Virus record (IMG/VR): IMGVR_UViG_3300024298_000020
Location: 1 to 41,514 of that record
Direction: 5' to 3' (one strand)
From: a virus
DNA length: 41,514 bases
In this document: piece by piece, positions 1 to 10,100 of the stretch
How the letters are laid out: every line of letters starts with the position of its first letter
Position numbering within the stretch: the first letter of the stretch is position 1
The notes under the pieces: generated by a model
The model's database searches: none
What the model saw: only the letters and a program-made list of their open reading frames with translations
What the model was told of the DNA's origin: nothing
Position numbers and translations under genes: made by a program

Positions 1-363
1 CCGCCATGTCATATATTAAGTCAATTTAATGTTACTGACGGGTATCTAAGTTGTCAACTATATCAACGTAGTTGCGATATGTTCTTAGGTGTACCATTTA
101 ACATTGCCAGTTACAGTTTACTTACACATATTATTGCTAGAGAGTGTAATTTAAAAGTAGGCGATTTTGTATGGACTGGGGGAGACTGTCACATCTACAA
201 TAATCATATTGACGCAGTCAATGAACAACTAGCCCGCACCCCAAAGCAATTACCAACATTGTTTATTACAGTAGGAAAAAAAATCGCCGACTATGTAGTC
301 GACGATTTTATGTTGGAAAACTATAATCCAGATCCTGCTATTAAAGCAGATATGGCTGTTTAA
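1..363 (+). CDS. thyA: Thymidylate synthase ThyA, C-terminal part (5' truncated by window edge)
   Basis: Makes dTMP from dUMP with methylene-tetrahydrofolate in the cytoplasm, supplying thymidine for phage DNA synthesis. The reading frame is open from base 1 and the first residues are PPCH, the ThyA active-site motif with its nucleophilic cysteine at bases 7-9. It continues with [20 protein letters not shown], the dUMP-binding segment, then [17 protein letters not shown] and a C-terminus ending DMAV, collinear with E. coli ThyA as I remember it (which ends in VAI). This is about 120 of an expected 260-300 residues; the first ATG inside the window (base 79) is internal, not the start. The stop codon overlaps by 4 nt the stop of the convergent fibre gene. 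No intron interrupts the visible part, unlike the T4 td gene. The family call is secure. Confidence 0.96.
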   Translation, partial: PPCHILSQFNVTDGYLSCQLYQRSCDMFLGVPFNIASYSLLTHIIARECNLKVGDFVWTGGDCHIYNNHIDAVNEQLARTPKQLPTLFITVGKKIADYVVDDFMLENYNPDPAIKADMAV

Positions 364-2303
364 AGAATTAAACACTCCACTATTTTAATATCTATATTAT
401 CGTTTGATTCTAACGCAATGGCAAATACATCTGCGTTTGAGTGGAATTGACCTGCTATAGCAACACCGCCTTCACTAGCAATCATGCGATCACCTTTCTT
501 AACACGGCCAGTTACTTTAACTGGAACACGACCTTTTAGTGCAACATATACGCCGCCTTCTAAGCCGCTGTTCATCATATAAGCAGGGTTACCAGATATT
601 GCGCCGATTGCACGTGAGCCAAATGTACACGCAGTGACTTCTTTTTCGCCGCCTACCATTACAACTGTTCCAACTTCGTAATTGTTATCTGGAATATACT
701 TTTCTGCCAAGTCAGCGTAACGTGCTGAAGTAGCAGTACCGCTAAACACGTTAGCAGTTAAATTACCACTACTATCTCGTCTAGCAATAGTATCGCCTGT
801 CGCAGATGTTGAACTTGCATATCCGTTTAATTGTGCGGCTGATCCAGAAATGTTAATGTTCCATGTACCACTGGCGTCTCCACCTGTGCGTGTTGGAACG
901 TCTAAGTTAGATCTAGCATTAGCGGCTGTGCTTGCACCAGAACCACCTCTTGCAATACTTAATACACCGCCTACACCAAACTGTGCATCAACATAGTTTT
1001 TTGTAGCGGCATGATTTAATGATGTTGGATCGCCATTTAAAGTCAAATAGCCAGTCATTGTACTACCGTCTATTCTAACTTTTGTATCGTCTTCGATAAT
1101 AATATTTGTAGTACCATCAAAGTTTACACCGTTAATAGTTCTAATAGTTGCTAATTTAGTAGCACTAGTAGCGTTACCATTAAATGTATTTGCTGTTAAA
1201 TTACCACTGCTGTCGCGAGCGGCAATAGTATTAACACCTGCACTTGTGCTGGCTACACGATAAACTCCTGCTTCTACTTGAAGTGCATTTGCATTATCTG
1301 CAATACCGTAGAAGTTTGTAGCATAAACTTCTTTCCATTTTTTAAGACTAGTACCGATACTAAATGTGTTATCAACACCTGGTTCAAGTTTAGTTGCATT
1401 AATTGTTAATGGGTTCTTAACATCTGAACCGTCTCTAACTCTAAAATAAACTCTGGGACCTGTAGTATTTTGAATTACTGGCTCTGTACCTGTTTCAATG
1501 AATACTGCCAGGTCGTTACTGTCGCCTACGGTATAGCCTAAATCGCTAAAACGAACTGTGGCTGTAAAGTTTGAACTACCTGAACGTACATAATCTGATG
1601 CTAGGAATCCGCCTAGTCGTAATGCGTTACTAGATGTACCCCAATATAAGTATGTTGGAGTTCCGCTGACACCGGTTGTATCGTCTACTTCTTGTAGTGT
1701 TAAACCTTTCTTAATTAGATTAAAACCAACAATAATAGAATCAGGGTCGCTAGTATCTAGTGTAAATTCTTCTCTAGAAGTAATATAAACAGGAATATCA
1801 TTAATATTAGCAATAATGATAGAATAAGTTTGAGGAGTTGTACTGCCTACAGGGAATCCACGAACTTGCTTAGAAACCATTTGCGTTACGCCAGCACCAG
1901 CACTTTGAGGTCCGATTGCTAGCCAACTATCTCCGTTTCTTACTTTAAGTTGATCTCGATTTACATCAAACCAAAAATCACCGTTGTTAGGATAACTTGG
2001 TTCTGTGCTGCCGTATTCTGCTCCGCCAATTTGCTTCCATTGCTTTACAGCACCGACTATATCGCCTGTATAAATCTTTAACTTTTTATTACCGCTATCG
2101 TACCATAACTGTCCACGTACTGCGTTTGCTGGACTTGTTCCGCTTGCGAAATTCTCCAACATGAATACTGTGTTTTCGTTCTGAATTTCACCGTAGCCGG
2201 CATAATTTTTACCGATTAACTTAATGTCTAAACTTTGATTGACGGTACCGTCTTCGATTACTGCAATCGCTGTTCCGTCCCATCGGTTTATTGTGTACGC
2301 CAT
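360..2303 (-). CDS. Fibre-like virion structural protein, paralog A (647 aa)
   Basis: Probable distal tail or baseplate fibre protein. The N-terminal ~90 residues share a module with the next two genes: I-x-L-x-GKN, YG, EN...LENFAS, P...GQLWYD, then a hydrophobic/aromatic strand. A second shorter copy follows ([14 protein letters not shown]). The middle is Gly/Ser/Thr/Asn-rich beta-type sequence with repeated [12 protein letters not shown]-like segments and a [14 protein letters not shown] segment typical of phage fibres. The last ~115 residues begin with [11 protein letters not shown] and contain [11 protein letters not shown] and [13 protein letters not shown], a domain I associate with C-terminal regions of marine phage fibres. 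No S74 chaperone peptidase follows. The gene has its own upstream late-type promoter and is last in the block. Structural role likely; exact position in the virion unknown. Confidence 0.8.
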   Translation of the reverse strand: MAYTINRWDGTAIAVIEDGTVNQSLDIKLIGKNYAGYGEIQNENTVFMLENFASGTSPANAVRGQLWYDSGNKKLKIYTGDIVGAVKQWKQIGGAEYGSTEPSYPNNGDFWFDVNRDQLKVRNGDSWLAIGPQSAGAGVTQMVSKQVRGFPVGSTTPQTYSIIIANINDIPVYITSREEFTLDTSDPDSIIVGFNLIKKGLTLQEVDDTTGVSGTPTYLYWGTSSNALRLGGFLASDYVRSGSSNFTATVRFSDLGYTVGDSNDLAVFIETGTEPVIQNTTGPRVYFRVRDGSDVKNPLTINATKLEPGVDNTFSIGTSLKKWKEVYATNFYGIADNANALQVEAGVYRVASTSAGVNTIAARDSSGNLTANTFNGNATSATKLATIRTINGVNFDGTTNIIIEDDTKVRIDGSTMTGYLTLNGDPTSLNHAATKNYVDAQFGVGGVLSIARGGSGASTAANARSNLDVPTRTGGDASGTWNINISGSAAQLNGYASSTSATGDTIARRDSSGNLTANVFSGTATSARYADLAEKYIPDNNYEVGTVVMVGGEKEVTACTFGSRAIGAISGNPAYMMNSGLEGGVYVALKGRVPVKVTGRVKKGDRMIASEGGVAIAGQFHSNADVFAIALESNDNIDIKIVECLIL

Positions 2304-2325
2304 TCTTATAACCCCTAATATATGT

Positions 2326-2333
2326 TATTTATC
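2326..2333 (-). promoter_or_regulatory. Putative T4-type late promoter for fibre paralog A
   Basis: On the minus strand the octamer is GATAAATA, one mismatch from the T4 late -10 element TATAAATA recognised by gp55-RNA polymerase. It sits 22 nt before the ATG at 2303, in the only real gap (56 nt) between fibre genes. Three other sites in the window have nearly the same spacing. Confidence 0.6.
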
Positions 2334-2359
2334 GCTGCCTGCTTATTTGAAGTCTGTGC

Positions 2360-4207
2360 TTAATAAGGTGCATTGATATCGCTCTCAAATCCCCATTGTC
2401 CTGGAGTAGGTGTTAAACCACCGCCCATAACAAATAATTTATCCTGTCTAACTACGCTAATTGACACGCTAGGACCAGTAATAGTTTGTCCTACTGCTAG
2501 GTCGCTTACAACTGCTTGATTTTCTGAACCGCCTGCTTTATCAACTAAAATAGTCTGGAACTCTACGCCCACTGTAGGACTGTATGTAATATTTCCTGAA
2601 GACGCTGATAGTGTAGTTGCATGTAAACGAAGTCTAGTACCGTCTTTGGCTACACCTTCTGGCGCTGTTATTGGATCATAATACGGAGCAATAGTATCTA
2701 AAATTGTAGCAATTTGGTTGTTTGATAATCCAGTTACGTCCATGCTCATAGAAAGACCGCGGTCAAACACACGAGCATCTGTATAATTTTTAGTAGCCGC
2801 ATCCTGTTCATCTACAGGATCTGCTAGGTCAACAATTCTTTTACTGCTAATTGCAACGTTATCTGCAGGATTTAAAATTAAATTATTTGCAGAGGTACTA
2901 ATAGTTGTATTATTGATATAGGTAGCATCATCAACGTTAAGAGTTTGTAGTGCTCCTAATGTTTGTAAACTAGAATATAACACACCTGCGCCCAGGGTAT
3001 TGTTAGACAGTACAGAAACATTGTTAACTCTATAAGAGTTTCCTGTTGTTAAATTCCAATTAAGATTAGAACTCCAACTTACAGTTGCTAAATCATACAA
3101 GATACTTTTATCAGTAGTTCCTTGTAATATAATACCACCGCCATCGGCTGACGAATCTGTAGGTGTGCTAAGTGTTTTACCTAAAACTATGTTTTTATCT
3201 TCAACTTCAAGTACTGTAGTGTTTAATGTTACAGTATCTCCTCCAACAAATAAGTCCCCTGCAACTTTTAAATTGCCGTTGATGTCCATAGTCGATGTTG
3301 GAATTTCTTGGAAAATACCAACTCTTGAATTCACTGAATCTATAGTAATGGCTTCAATAGTACCTGTTGGTGATTTAATTTTAATACCAATATCTTGTCC
3401 TGTAAGTTTGTGCTCAATGGTAAATTTTCCGCCATCAACTTTTAAATCAACGTCTTCTGAAGAACCTATGATTAACCCTGCATCTGATTGTAGTGTTAAA
3501 CTACCAACAATAACCTGATCTTCGTCGTTATAGACAATTTGTTCTGCTGATTTTAAATCACCTACTGCTGTTAAAATATTTTCAGCACGAGTCACAATAG
3601 CATCAAATTTCATGTCTGTTAACGAACCAGCATTAAATCCAACTTGAATATCTTTGATTCCTTCTGCATATCCAACAATTGGCTGTGCAGGTGTAAATGC
3701 ATCTTTACTAAACAACCCTAGTAAAGTGCTGGCCACATATAATTTTGCAACTGTATGGCCTCTATTAAAGTTGTCCAGTACTGTTTCTACTACAAATCCT
3801 GTAGTACCTTGAATATTGTTGTATATAGGACCAGCAAGTGTTAAGTCAGTGCCATCATAAAACCATAACTGATTAGTTTCATTGTTGATCCACAAATCTC
3901 CTGCAACTAAATTAGTTGGTTCTCTGTTACTAACAATAGGACCACCGGCTGCTCTAAAGTCGCTGCCGTCATATACATTTAATCTTCCACTACCAGTATC
4001 GTACCACAACTGCCCTTTTAATGCCGATTCTGGTGCGCTAGAACTAGCAAAGTTTTCTAGCAACTTTACCAAGTTCTCATTGTATGCTTCTCCAAATGCT
4101 GTAACGTTTTTACCAATTAACGTTAGTGATGTTGTGCTGGTATCAAACGTACCGTCTGGGATATCTGTTAATTGATTGCCGTCAGTTTTGTTAATTCTAT
4201 ATGTCAT
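2360..4207 (-). CDS. Fibre-like virion structural protein, paralog B (615 aa)
   Basis: Second of three paralogous structural proteins. The N-terminus repeats the module of its neighbours (LIGKN, FGEAYNENLVKLLENFAS, GQLWYDTGSGRLNVYDG), followed by a second half-copy (GDLWINNETNQLWFYDG). The body contains a MDINGNLKVAGDLFVGGDTVTLN segment and VDLADPVDEQDAATKNYTDARV, both typical of phage fibre shafts. The C-terminal ~110 residues are unlike the other two paralogs and end in GQWGFESDINAPY, perhaps a receptor- or partner-specific tip. Its ATG overlaps the stop of paralog C by 4 nt (ATGA-type), so translation is probably coupled and the two are co-transcribed. Fibre role is inferred from composition, paralogy and position. 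Confidence 0.78.
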   Translation of the reverse strand: MTYRINKTDGNQLTDIPDGTFDTSTTSLTLIGKNVTAFGEAYNENLVKLLENFASSSAPESALKGQLWYDTGSGRLNVYDGSDFRAAGGPIVSNREPTNLVAGDLWINNETNQLWFYDGTDLTLAGPIYNNIQGTTGFVVETVLDNFNRGHTVAKLYVASTLLGLFSKDAFTPAQPIVGYAEGIKDIQVGFNAGSLTDMKFDAIVTRAENILTAVGDLKSAEQIVYNDEDQVIVGSLTLQSDAGLIIGSSEDVDLKVDGGKFTIEHKLTGQDIGIKIKSPTGTIEAITIDSVNSRVGIFQEIPTSTMDINGNLKVAGDLFVGGDTVTLNTTVLEVEDKNIVLGKTLSTPTDSSADGGGIILQGTTDKSILYDLATVSWSSNLNWNLTTGNSYRVNNVSVLSNNTLGAGVLYSSLQTLGALQTLNVDDATYINNTTISTSANNLILNPADNVAISSKRIVDLADPVDEQDAATKNYTDARVFDRGLSMSMDVTGLSNNQIATILDTIAPYYDPITAPEGVAKDGTRLRLHATTLSASSGNITYSPTVGVEFQTILVDKAGGSENQAVVSDLAVGQTITGPSVSISVVRQDKLFVMGGGLTPTPGQWGFESDINAPY

Positions 4208-6516
4208 AGTACGTTTCGTCCAGTATTAATAATGTAGTTCAATGTTAAGTATGGATTCATAACATTGAATTGTGATTGTATAGATTCGCCGCCAGCAGTT
4301 TTTGGATATCCTAAAATGCCACCAGAGTCTGACATGTATTGTCCTCGGGCTGTAGTAGTAGAACCTTCTCCGCTAATAGCATTAGTATCAGTTGGATCTC
4401 CTGGAACGTTTCTAAACGCATAGTATTTGTTTTCATCGTCGCCGATTAAATCGTGTACGTGATCTGGTATTTCAGAAGTGTCAATTAACTTCTTCTCAAC
4501 GCCGCCGCCTTGGCCAACAATATCAGCAGTTGCATCTGTTACTCTATTTGCGGCGCCGCCGCCTGTGCTAATTTGCTGTGTTGGATCTAATTTGCTTGGA
4601 ACTGTAATACCATTATTCATACTATCCATAGCAAGAGCCATTCTGCCTCGCATATCTGGAAGTTTGAAAGTACCAAGTCCTAATAATGTAGTAATGTCGC
4701 CGAACTGATATCCTATGATATCAAACAATTCTGGGTAGCTCGATATTAATACTTCTGAACCGTCGCAGAATAGCCATCCTGTAGGTGCAACTAAACCAGC
4801 AAATGGTAGCACTACTCCGCAAGGTGTTACAGGTATTGCTGTCCACAGACTTTGTTTTGTAATCTTTTTAAGACCTTCTGCTCCACGCTGTACAACAAAT
4901 TCATCACCTTCTTGAATACTTGTAACTTCTGGTTTATCTGCAATAAAGGTTTCGCTTAATTGTGTGTAAAAACGTTTTCTATTTCCTGATAACCCAAATC
5001 TTGAAACAGCACCTGCCGATGTTTGTGGGCCAGTTTGTGTACTAGCATACTTAACATAGTCTAGTCCACCGTCTGTAACTGTGTAAGTTCCGCGATATCC
5101 TGTTGGAGCAACACCAGATACTACAATAGTAGATCCTGTTGGATACGGAGCAACTGTCTGTGCCACAAATGTCAATGTTGCTTCTGTGCCTGTACCTGAT
5201 GCTGTTAGAGTATTAAGTGTCGGAGTACCTGTTTGTCCATCAAATTCAACTTCGTTAGATGTAATGTCACCGTCTAAGTCAAAGATTGTTGGAGATGCTA
5301 GTTTAGTAGACGATCCGCTGGCATTACCAGTTAACGAACCAAACACGTTTCCATAAAATTCACCGTCAAAGCGTGAACTCCAAATTCTTTGAAACTTTTT
5401 ATCTACAGTACCAATATCTGCACCTAAGTTTACGTCTGGTAAAATAACACCAGATACTGTTACTGTATTTGTATTGTCTGTACCAAACGATACATCACCT
5501 GCAATATCTAATGCGCCTGTTACTGTAAGTCCGCCGCCAAATGTAGCACTACCGTCTGCGGTAATGTTACCGGATGCGTTAAAGTCTCCGCCTACATCTA
5601 AGTCAGTCTGTGGGTTAATATTATTAATACCAACACGCTCTGAACTGTCAACACGAACAACTGTACGGATAGCACCGTTGTTGTTCATACGAATATCTAA
5701 GTTACTACCAGATGTTTTGTGAAAAATTACACCTGCGGCACCGTCAATACCTAAATTTAACTGAGTATCTTCACCGATTGCAATACCGCCTGCATTTCTA
5801 ACGTTGATTGGAAATGTTGTATTACTAGTTGCATCGCCTCTTAGGAAGTTTGATGCAGAAACTGTAGTGGTACCTACTAACAGCGCCGCTGCCTTTTCAG
5901 CAGTACCCCAATATGTATTGTAGTTAGAGTTTAAATTAACACCTGCTTTGATTGTTTGAAAGCCTGTGATTAAAGTTTTTGGTGTAAACGCTGTTTTACT
6001 AATAATACAAACACGCTCACCATTAATATAGTTAGAAACCACTGGCTGAGCGTTGCTTAATGTGTCTTCGATAAACTCTGGTTCAGCACCAGTACGAGCA
6101 CCTTCACTAAATCTTGGACCAACTAAGATCCAACCTGAACCTGTGTATAGGTATAATTGTTGTGTATCGGTGTTTACCCATAGGTCTCCTGGTAAACTAG
6201 TTGCCAATTCTGGCTCAACGTTGCCTTTCTTTAAACCGCCAGCACTAGACCAACTAGTACCGTCCCACACTTTTAGTTGGTTAACACCAGCAGTATTATC
6301 GTACCATAATTGTCCTTCTATTGGATTTGTTGGTGCGCTGTCGTTAGCAAAATTTTCTAATAAGTGTAAAAAGTTTTCTGCAATAATTGTGCCATAACCA
6401 GTAACATTACGACCTGGAAATTGTAACGATGTTGAATCATTAATGGTATTATCTTCTACCGTTAATGCTGGTTTGTCTAAATTTGTTGAATCTGTATATC
6501 TAACTTGGTATGACAT
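4204..6516 (-). CDS. Fibre-like structural protein with tail collar domain, paralog C (770 aa)
   Basis: First and longest of the three paralogs. Residues 1-~130 carry the shared module (FPGRNVTGYGT, ENFLHLLENFAN, GQLWYDN) and its second copy (GDLWVNTDTQQLYLYTG). The middle is beta-rich, with AALLVGTTTVSASNFLRGD and NASGNITADGSATFGGGLTVTG segments. Near residues 565-620 is a phage tail-collar domain: PCGVVLPFAGLVAPTGWLFC with DGSEV, then the LFDIIGYQFGD and FKLPDMRGR motifs. That domain occurs in T4 gp12 short tail fibre and many receptor-binding fibres. The C-terminus (NPYLTLNYIINTGRNVL) matches the usual end of collar proteins. It starts 2 nt after the 204-residue gene stops, so it is in the same operon. 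Best guess is a short-fibre-like or receptor-binding protein. Confidence 0.82.
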   Translation of the reverse strand: MSYQVRYTDSTNLDKPALTVEDNTINDSTSLQFPGRNVTGYGTIIAENFLHLLENFANDSAPTNPIEGQLWYDNTAGVNQLKVWDGTSWSSAGGLKKGNVEPELATSLPGDLWVNTDTQQLYLYTGSGWILVGPRFSEGARTGAEPEFIEDTLSNAQPVVSNYINGERVCIISKTAFTPKTLITGFQTIKAGVNLNSNYNTYWGTAEKAAALLVGTTTVSASNFLRGDATSNTTFPINVRNAGGIAIGEDTQLNLGIDGAAGVIFHKTSGSNLDIRMNNNGAIRTVVRVDSSERVGINNINPQTDLDVGGDFNASGNITADGSATFGGGLTVTGALDIAGDVSFGTDNTNTVTVSGVILPDVNLGADIGTVDKKFQRIWSSRFDGEFYGNVFGSLTGNASGSSTKLASPTIFDLDGDITSNEVEFDGQTGTPTLNTLTASGTGTEATLTFVAQTVAPYPTGSTIVVSGVAPTGYRGTYTVTDGGLDYVKYASTQTGPQTSAGAVSRFGLSGNRKRFYTQLSETFIADKPEVTSIQEGDEFVVQRGAEGLKKITKQSLWTAIPVTPCGVVLPFAGLVAPTGWLFCDGSEVLISSYPELFDIIGYQFGDITTLLGLGTFKLPDMRGRMALAMDSMNNGITVPSKLDPTQQISTGGGAANRVTDATADIVGQGGGVEKKLIDTSEIPDHVHDLIGDDENKYYAFRNVPGDPTDTNAISGEGSTTTARGQYMSDSGGILGYPKTAGGESIQSQFNVMNPYLTLNYIINTGRNVL

Positions 6517-6518
6517 AA

Positions 6519-7133
6519 TTAAGCCTCATTAAAACCGGTTAAGCTCTGTACTCTAACTGTGTAGTCTATTTGAATTAAACGGTTTAAACTCTTTTGTACA
6601 GGGTGGAAGATAACGTGTGTTAGTAAACGACCTGTTCCAGCAGGATCGTAACCTCTTAAACCTAGTTCATCAAACACATATTCGCCGTCTGTGTACGTGG
6701 CGTTGTCAAATGCGTCTTGATTGCTAGGCTCGCCGTAGTCTAATAAACAAGTGATTAAGATGTCTGTGTAGTTTGTACCAGTAACATGACGTGTTTCTAT
6801 CTTATTTCTAGTTGGATCTAAATTATTTGTGCTTCTATCATCAACTACTTTAGTGTATGTTTCGTTGTATAAACTGGCATTAGACCCTGTGCTGTTAGGA
6901 GTAAGGTATGTAATAACTCCTGTTGGGTCCACCGAAGTGCCGCCATTGCCAAACACCATCTCATATATAAACCCTTTGCCTGCGTTTGCAAGACTTTCTG
7001 CCAGGGCTATACTCATATTTTCGTAGTGAATAGCGTTTTTCTTATCAATAAAGACTTCCTTAGTAGTTGGATCAAATATTTTTATATGTCCTTGTACTCG
7101 GATTCCTGAATTTTCGTTTGGTTTTGTTGTCAT
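6519..7133 (-). CDS. Conserved T4-like virion protein of unknown function (204 aa)
   Basis: I recognise this as a type of protein found in marine T4-like phages but cannot assign a function. It is soluble, with no signal peptide or membrane segment. The N-terminus has GIRVQGHIKIFDPTTKEVFI followed by NAIHYENMSIALAESLAN; a Gly/Asn-rich stretch (VFGNGG, NSTGSNASLYNETYTKV) follows. The C-terminal part has FDELGLRGYDPAGTGRLLTH and LNRLIQIDYTVRVQS, predicted as beta strands. It lies between the giant structural protein and the three fibre genes and is the first gene behind a late promoter, so a baseplate-to-fibre connector or fibre assembly role is reasonable. That role is inferred from position only. 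Confidence 0.72.
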   Translation of the reverse strand: MTTKPNENSGIRVQGHIKIFDPTTKEVFIDKKNAIHYENMSIALAESLANAGKGFIYEMVFGNGGTSVDPTGVITYLTPNSTGSNASLYNETYTKVVDDRSTNNLDPTRNKIETRHVTGTNYTDILITCLLDYGEPSNQDAFDNATYTDGEYVFDELGLRGYDPAGTGRLLTHVIFHPVQKSLNRLIQIDYTVRVQSLTGFNEA

Positions 7134-7154
7134 GTTAAAATCACCTGTATTCTA

Positions 7155-7162
7155 TATTTATC
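7155..7162 (-). promoter_or_regulatory. Putative late promoter overlapping the giant gene's stop codon
   Basis: The minus strand reads GATAAATA within CGATAAATATAGA. The TAA stop codon of the 4694-residue gene (7158-7160) is part of the element. It lies 21 nt upstream of the ATG at 7133 and probably starts transcription of the 204-residue gene and fibre paralogs C and B. Confidence 0.6.
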
Positions 7163-10100
7163 GAGGCAAATTCGCAGTCTTTGCACGAACGAATTTTGCT
7201 TGGTCAGTTTGTGCATCAACAAGGCTCTGACCTTGTGCTACCCACGCTTGACCCACTTTCTTCTGTACAATAACTTTTGCGCCATTTGTTGGAGGCTCTG
7301 TTAAACGTACATAAGCACCCACATTCTTGTTTACTGCAAATTCTGCTTGTAATTGTTTGTCACCACTTGGGCTATCTGGGCCTAAACTTTCGTCCCATAC
7401 TGATGTTGGATTTTTACGCAAGCGGCGGCCTGCTACAAACACTTCAATATCCAAACCTTCCCAGTATTCTAAAGGAATACTTGTATAGTCTAATACTGTA
7501 CCTGTGCCTGAACCCACTGCTGTTGCTATAAATTCTGTACCAATTGTGTTAGAACTTGCGCCGATACTCATGTAATCTGTTGTACCAATGGTTTTAATCT
7601 TATAACCTCTTCCTACTTGAATATTTGCCACACTAATTTCGGCAGTTTCCTTATACCACTCACCAGTTTCTGCTGGGTTTCTTGTGGTAATAGTATTAAC
7701 TATTGGGCTAAACGGTAACAAGATTTGTACATATTTTATAGCCGCTGGTGCTACGTAACTAGTTTGTGCCACTGTAACTGGTCCAACACTAAACGACGGA
7801 TTTACTATTACTAAATCGTACGCACCAACTACTTCTGCTTGACTGATAAATGTCAATTCAGTACTACTTACATAAGTAGTGTTGCACTTAGCTCTCATAT
7901 GAGAACCGGTCATTTCGCCAGTACTTACTGATAATGACACCGGACTGCCGTTTACTGTTTCGCTAACTGTAATATAATATTCTTCTGTAACTACATCCTG
8001 TCCATAAGTTAAAATATAATAAGAAATAGAAGAATCAATACCGCCAAAAACTGCGCCGCTGAATACAACTTCCTTGCCTACAAATAATCTATCGATGTTG
8101 CTAACAATTATTTCATTGGCAGAATTAACTTCTGTGGCTACAAATGTTGTTTTTAGTGTAGGGTCACCGATAACAACTTCAACGTTTTCCTTGAATCCAG
8201 TTCCTTTTACAGTCACAACTTGTCCGCCTAATGGGAACGCTGTAGTATTGTTAAAATTATACTTGACTGAAGTAACATTGATACCAAAACTGTTTTCATA
8301 TATTTCAGATGCCTGTGAGTATCCGCCAGCAACTAAAACAACAGTTTCTGTTTCATCTTTATAAGGAACAGTTTGGTTTGTACTTGCATCAAGTACTGCT
8401 GTTCCTACTGGATGCACTTCAGGAACTCCAGTTCCTAGTGTACCTCTGCGTAGATATTTTAATGTATTTCCATCTTTTTCAAGATATTCTATACGCTCTT
8501 TATCAATTAGAACAATACCTGCTTGATTCTGACTACGCAATGGTTCAACTAAGCCGCTGGCATCTTCTAACACAATAGTTGTATCATAATAATTTAATGG
8601 CTGTGCTAATACTGCCGATGCTTCAGAATCTAATCTCTTATAGATTGTTCTGTTTAACATATCTTTGAATATTCTATAACCAAAAGGTCTACCAGTAGTT
8701 ACATCGCTACTGAATACAATAAGGTCTATTACATCTGTAGATGTTAACACTCTGTTTCTATCAATTTGAATATAAGTTAAATTATCTTCTAAGATATAAT
8801 CGATTTCAGGAGTTAACAATTCTCCGTTCAATGCTAACCAAATATACTGTGCGCCCAACGCAGGGTTTCTAAGTTGGATGCGTCCTGCTAATAATTGATT
8901 TAATCTATAGTAGTCGGTAGTTCCTACAGTCACAATACTTGCAGATGTAATATAATCACTATTACGTTCGATATCTAAAATATCGTGATTAGTAAATGTA
9001 GTAACTGCAAATTTATCGTTAACCGAGTAACTATCTACTAAGCGCAATTGAGCACCTGTTGAGTCTTCGTCAATGTAGTATTCTGCATTTTCTAAAATTA
9101 CCAATGCAATTTTATCGCCAACTTTAGCAACTCCACGCTTAATTGTTAACTGATTGCTAGATGACTTCCAAGTAAATTGTCTTGAAATTGCTAGTTCGGT
9201 GCCGTTTAAGAAAACTCTAACCTTGTTTGCATCAATGGTATTAATAGCATAGTCAACTGTGCTTACTGTGTAAGTACGAACTGTTCCTACGACATCAAAA
9301 TAAACAGTATCTGCCGGACGTAAAATTCTTCCAGCATATTCAACTAATACGTTATTATCAAACGGACGTAAGTTGGCCGGTGTATTTGTTAAACTATACA
9401 CCTGACTTGTGCCGTCATAAACAACAGTTTCTGTTGAAACACGACTTACTGTGTTTAATGCTGTACCAATAATCGTGTAGTCGATAATTGCCGTATTGAC
9501 TGGTGCTGTAGCAAATCTAATTCCAATGTTTCCAACTTCGCTGTAAGTATTATCTGTTACAAATGTTGTTACTGTGGCTGGTACACCGTTAACAGTAACT
9601 AGTGCAGAATAATCTCCATCCCAACGTGCTACTGTTACAAAATCTACAGAAACACCATCGCCAGTAAATGAATCGGAATCAAGAATGCTTGTACCGTTTT
9701 TGCTCATAGAAGTAATCACAACTTCACTGCCCACAGGCAAGTTAGTTGGGAACACAACTTTTTGCATAGCGTAATTTAGTGTATAATCTACATCTTGCTT
9801 TTTAATTAATCCGTTTAATTTAACAACTGCCGCTTGAGTGCTGTTTGGACGCTGTCCAATTAAGAACTCGTTTTCTGGCTCTGTTGTTATATAATGTCTT
9901 GTGACAATAATAGGTGTACCGTCTTCTACAGTATGGTAGACTGTAATTGCTACAGAGTCTACAACCTGTCCCGTAACTACTTCTTCCGGTGCATGGCTGT
10001 TAGTTGGTGTTACAAAATTGTCGCCGTCAAGATTGATGTCTTCTGCACGAATGCCTCGGGCAGTAGTATATGTAAAATCTCCGCCGCTGATTTCAGAGTC

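Noticed and set aside
1-363. td-like intron in the thymidylate synthase gene
   Set aside because: The visible part runs from PPCH to the stop without interruption; any intron would lie upstream of the window.
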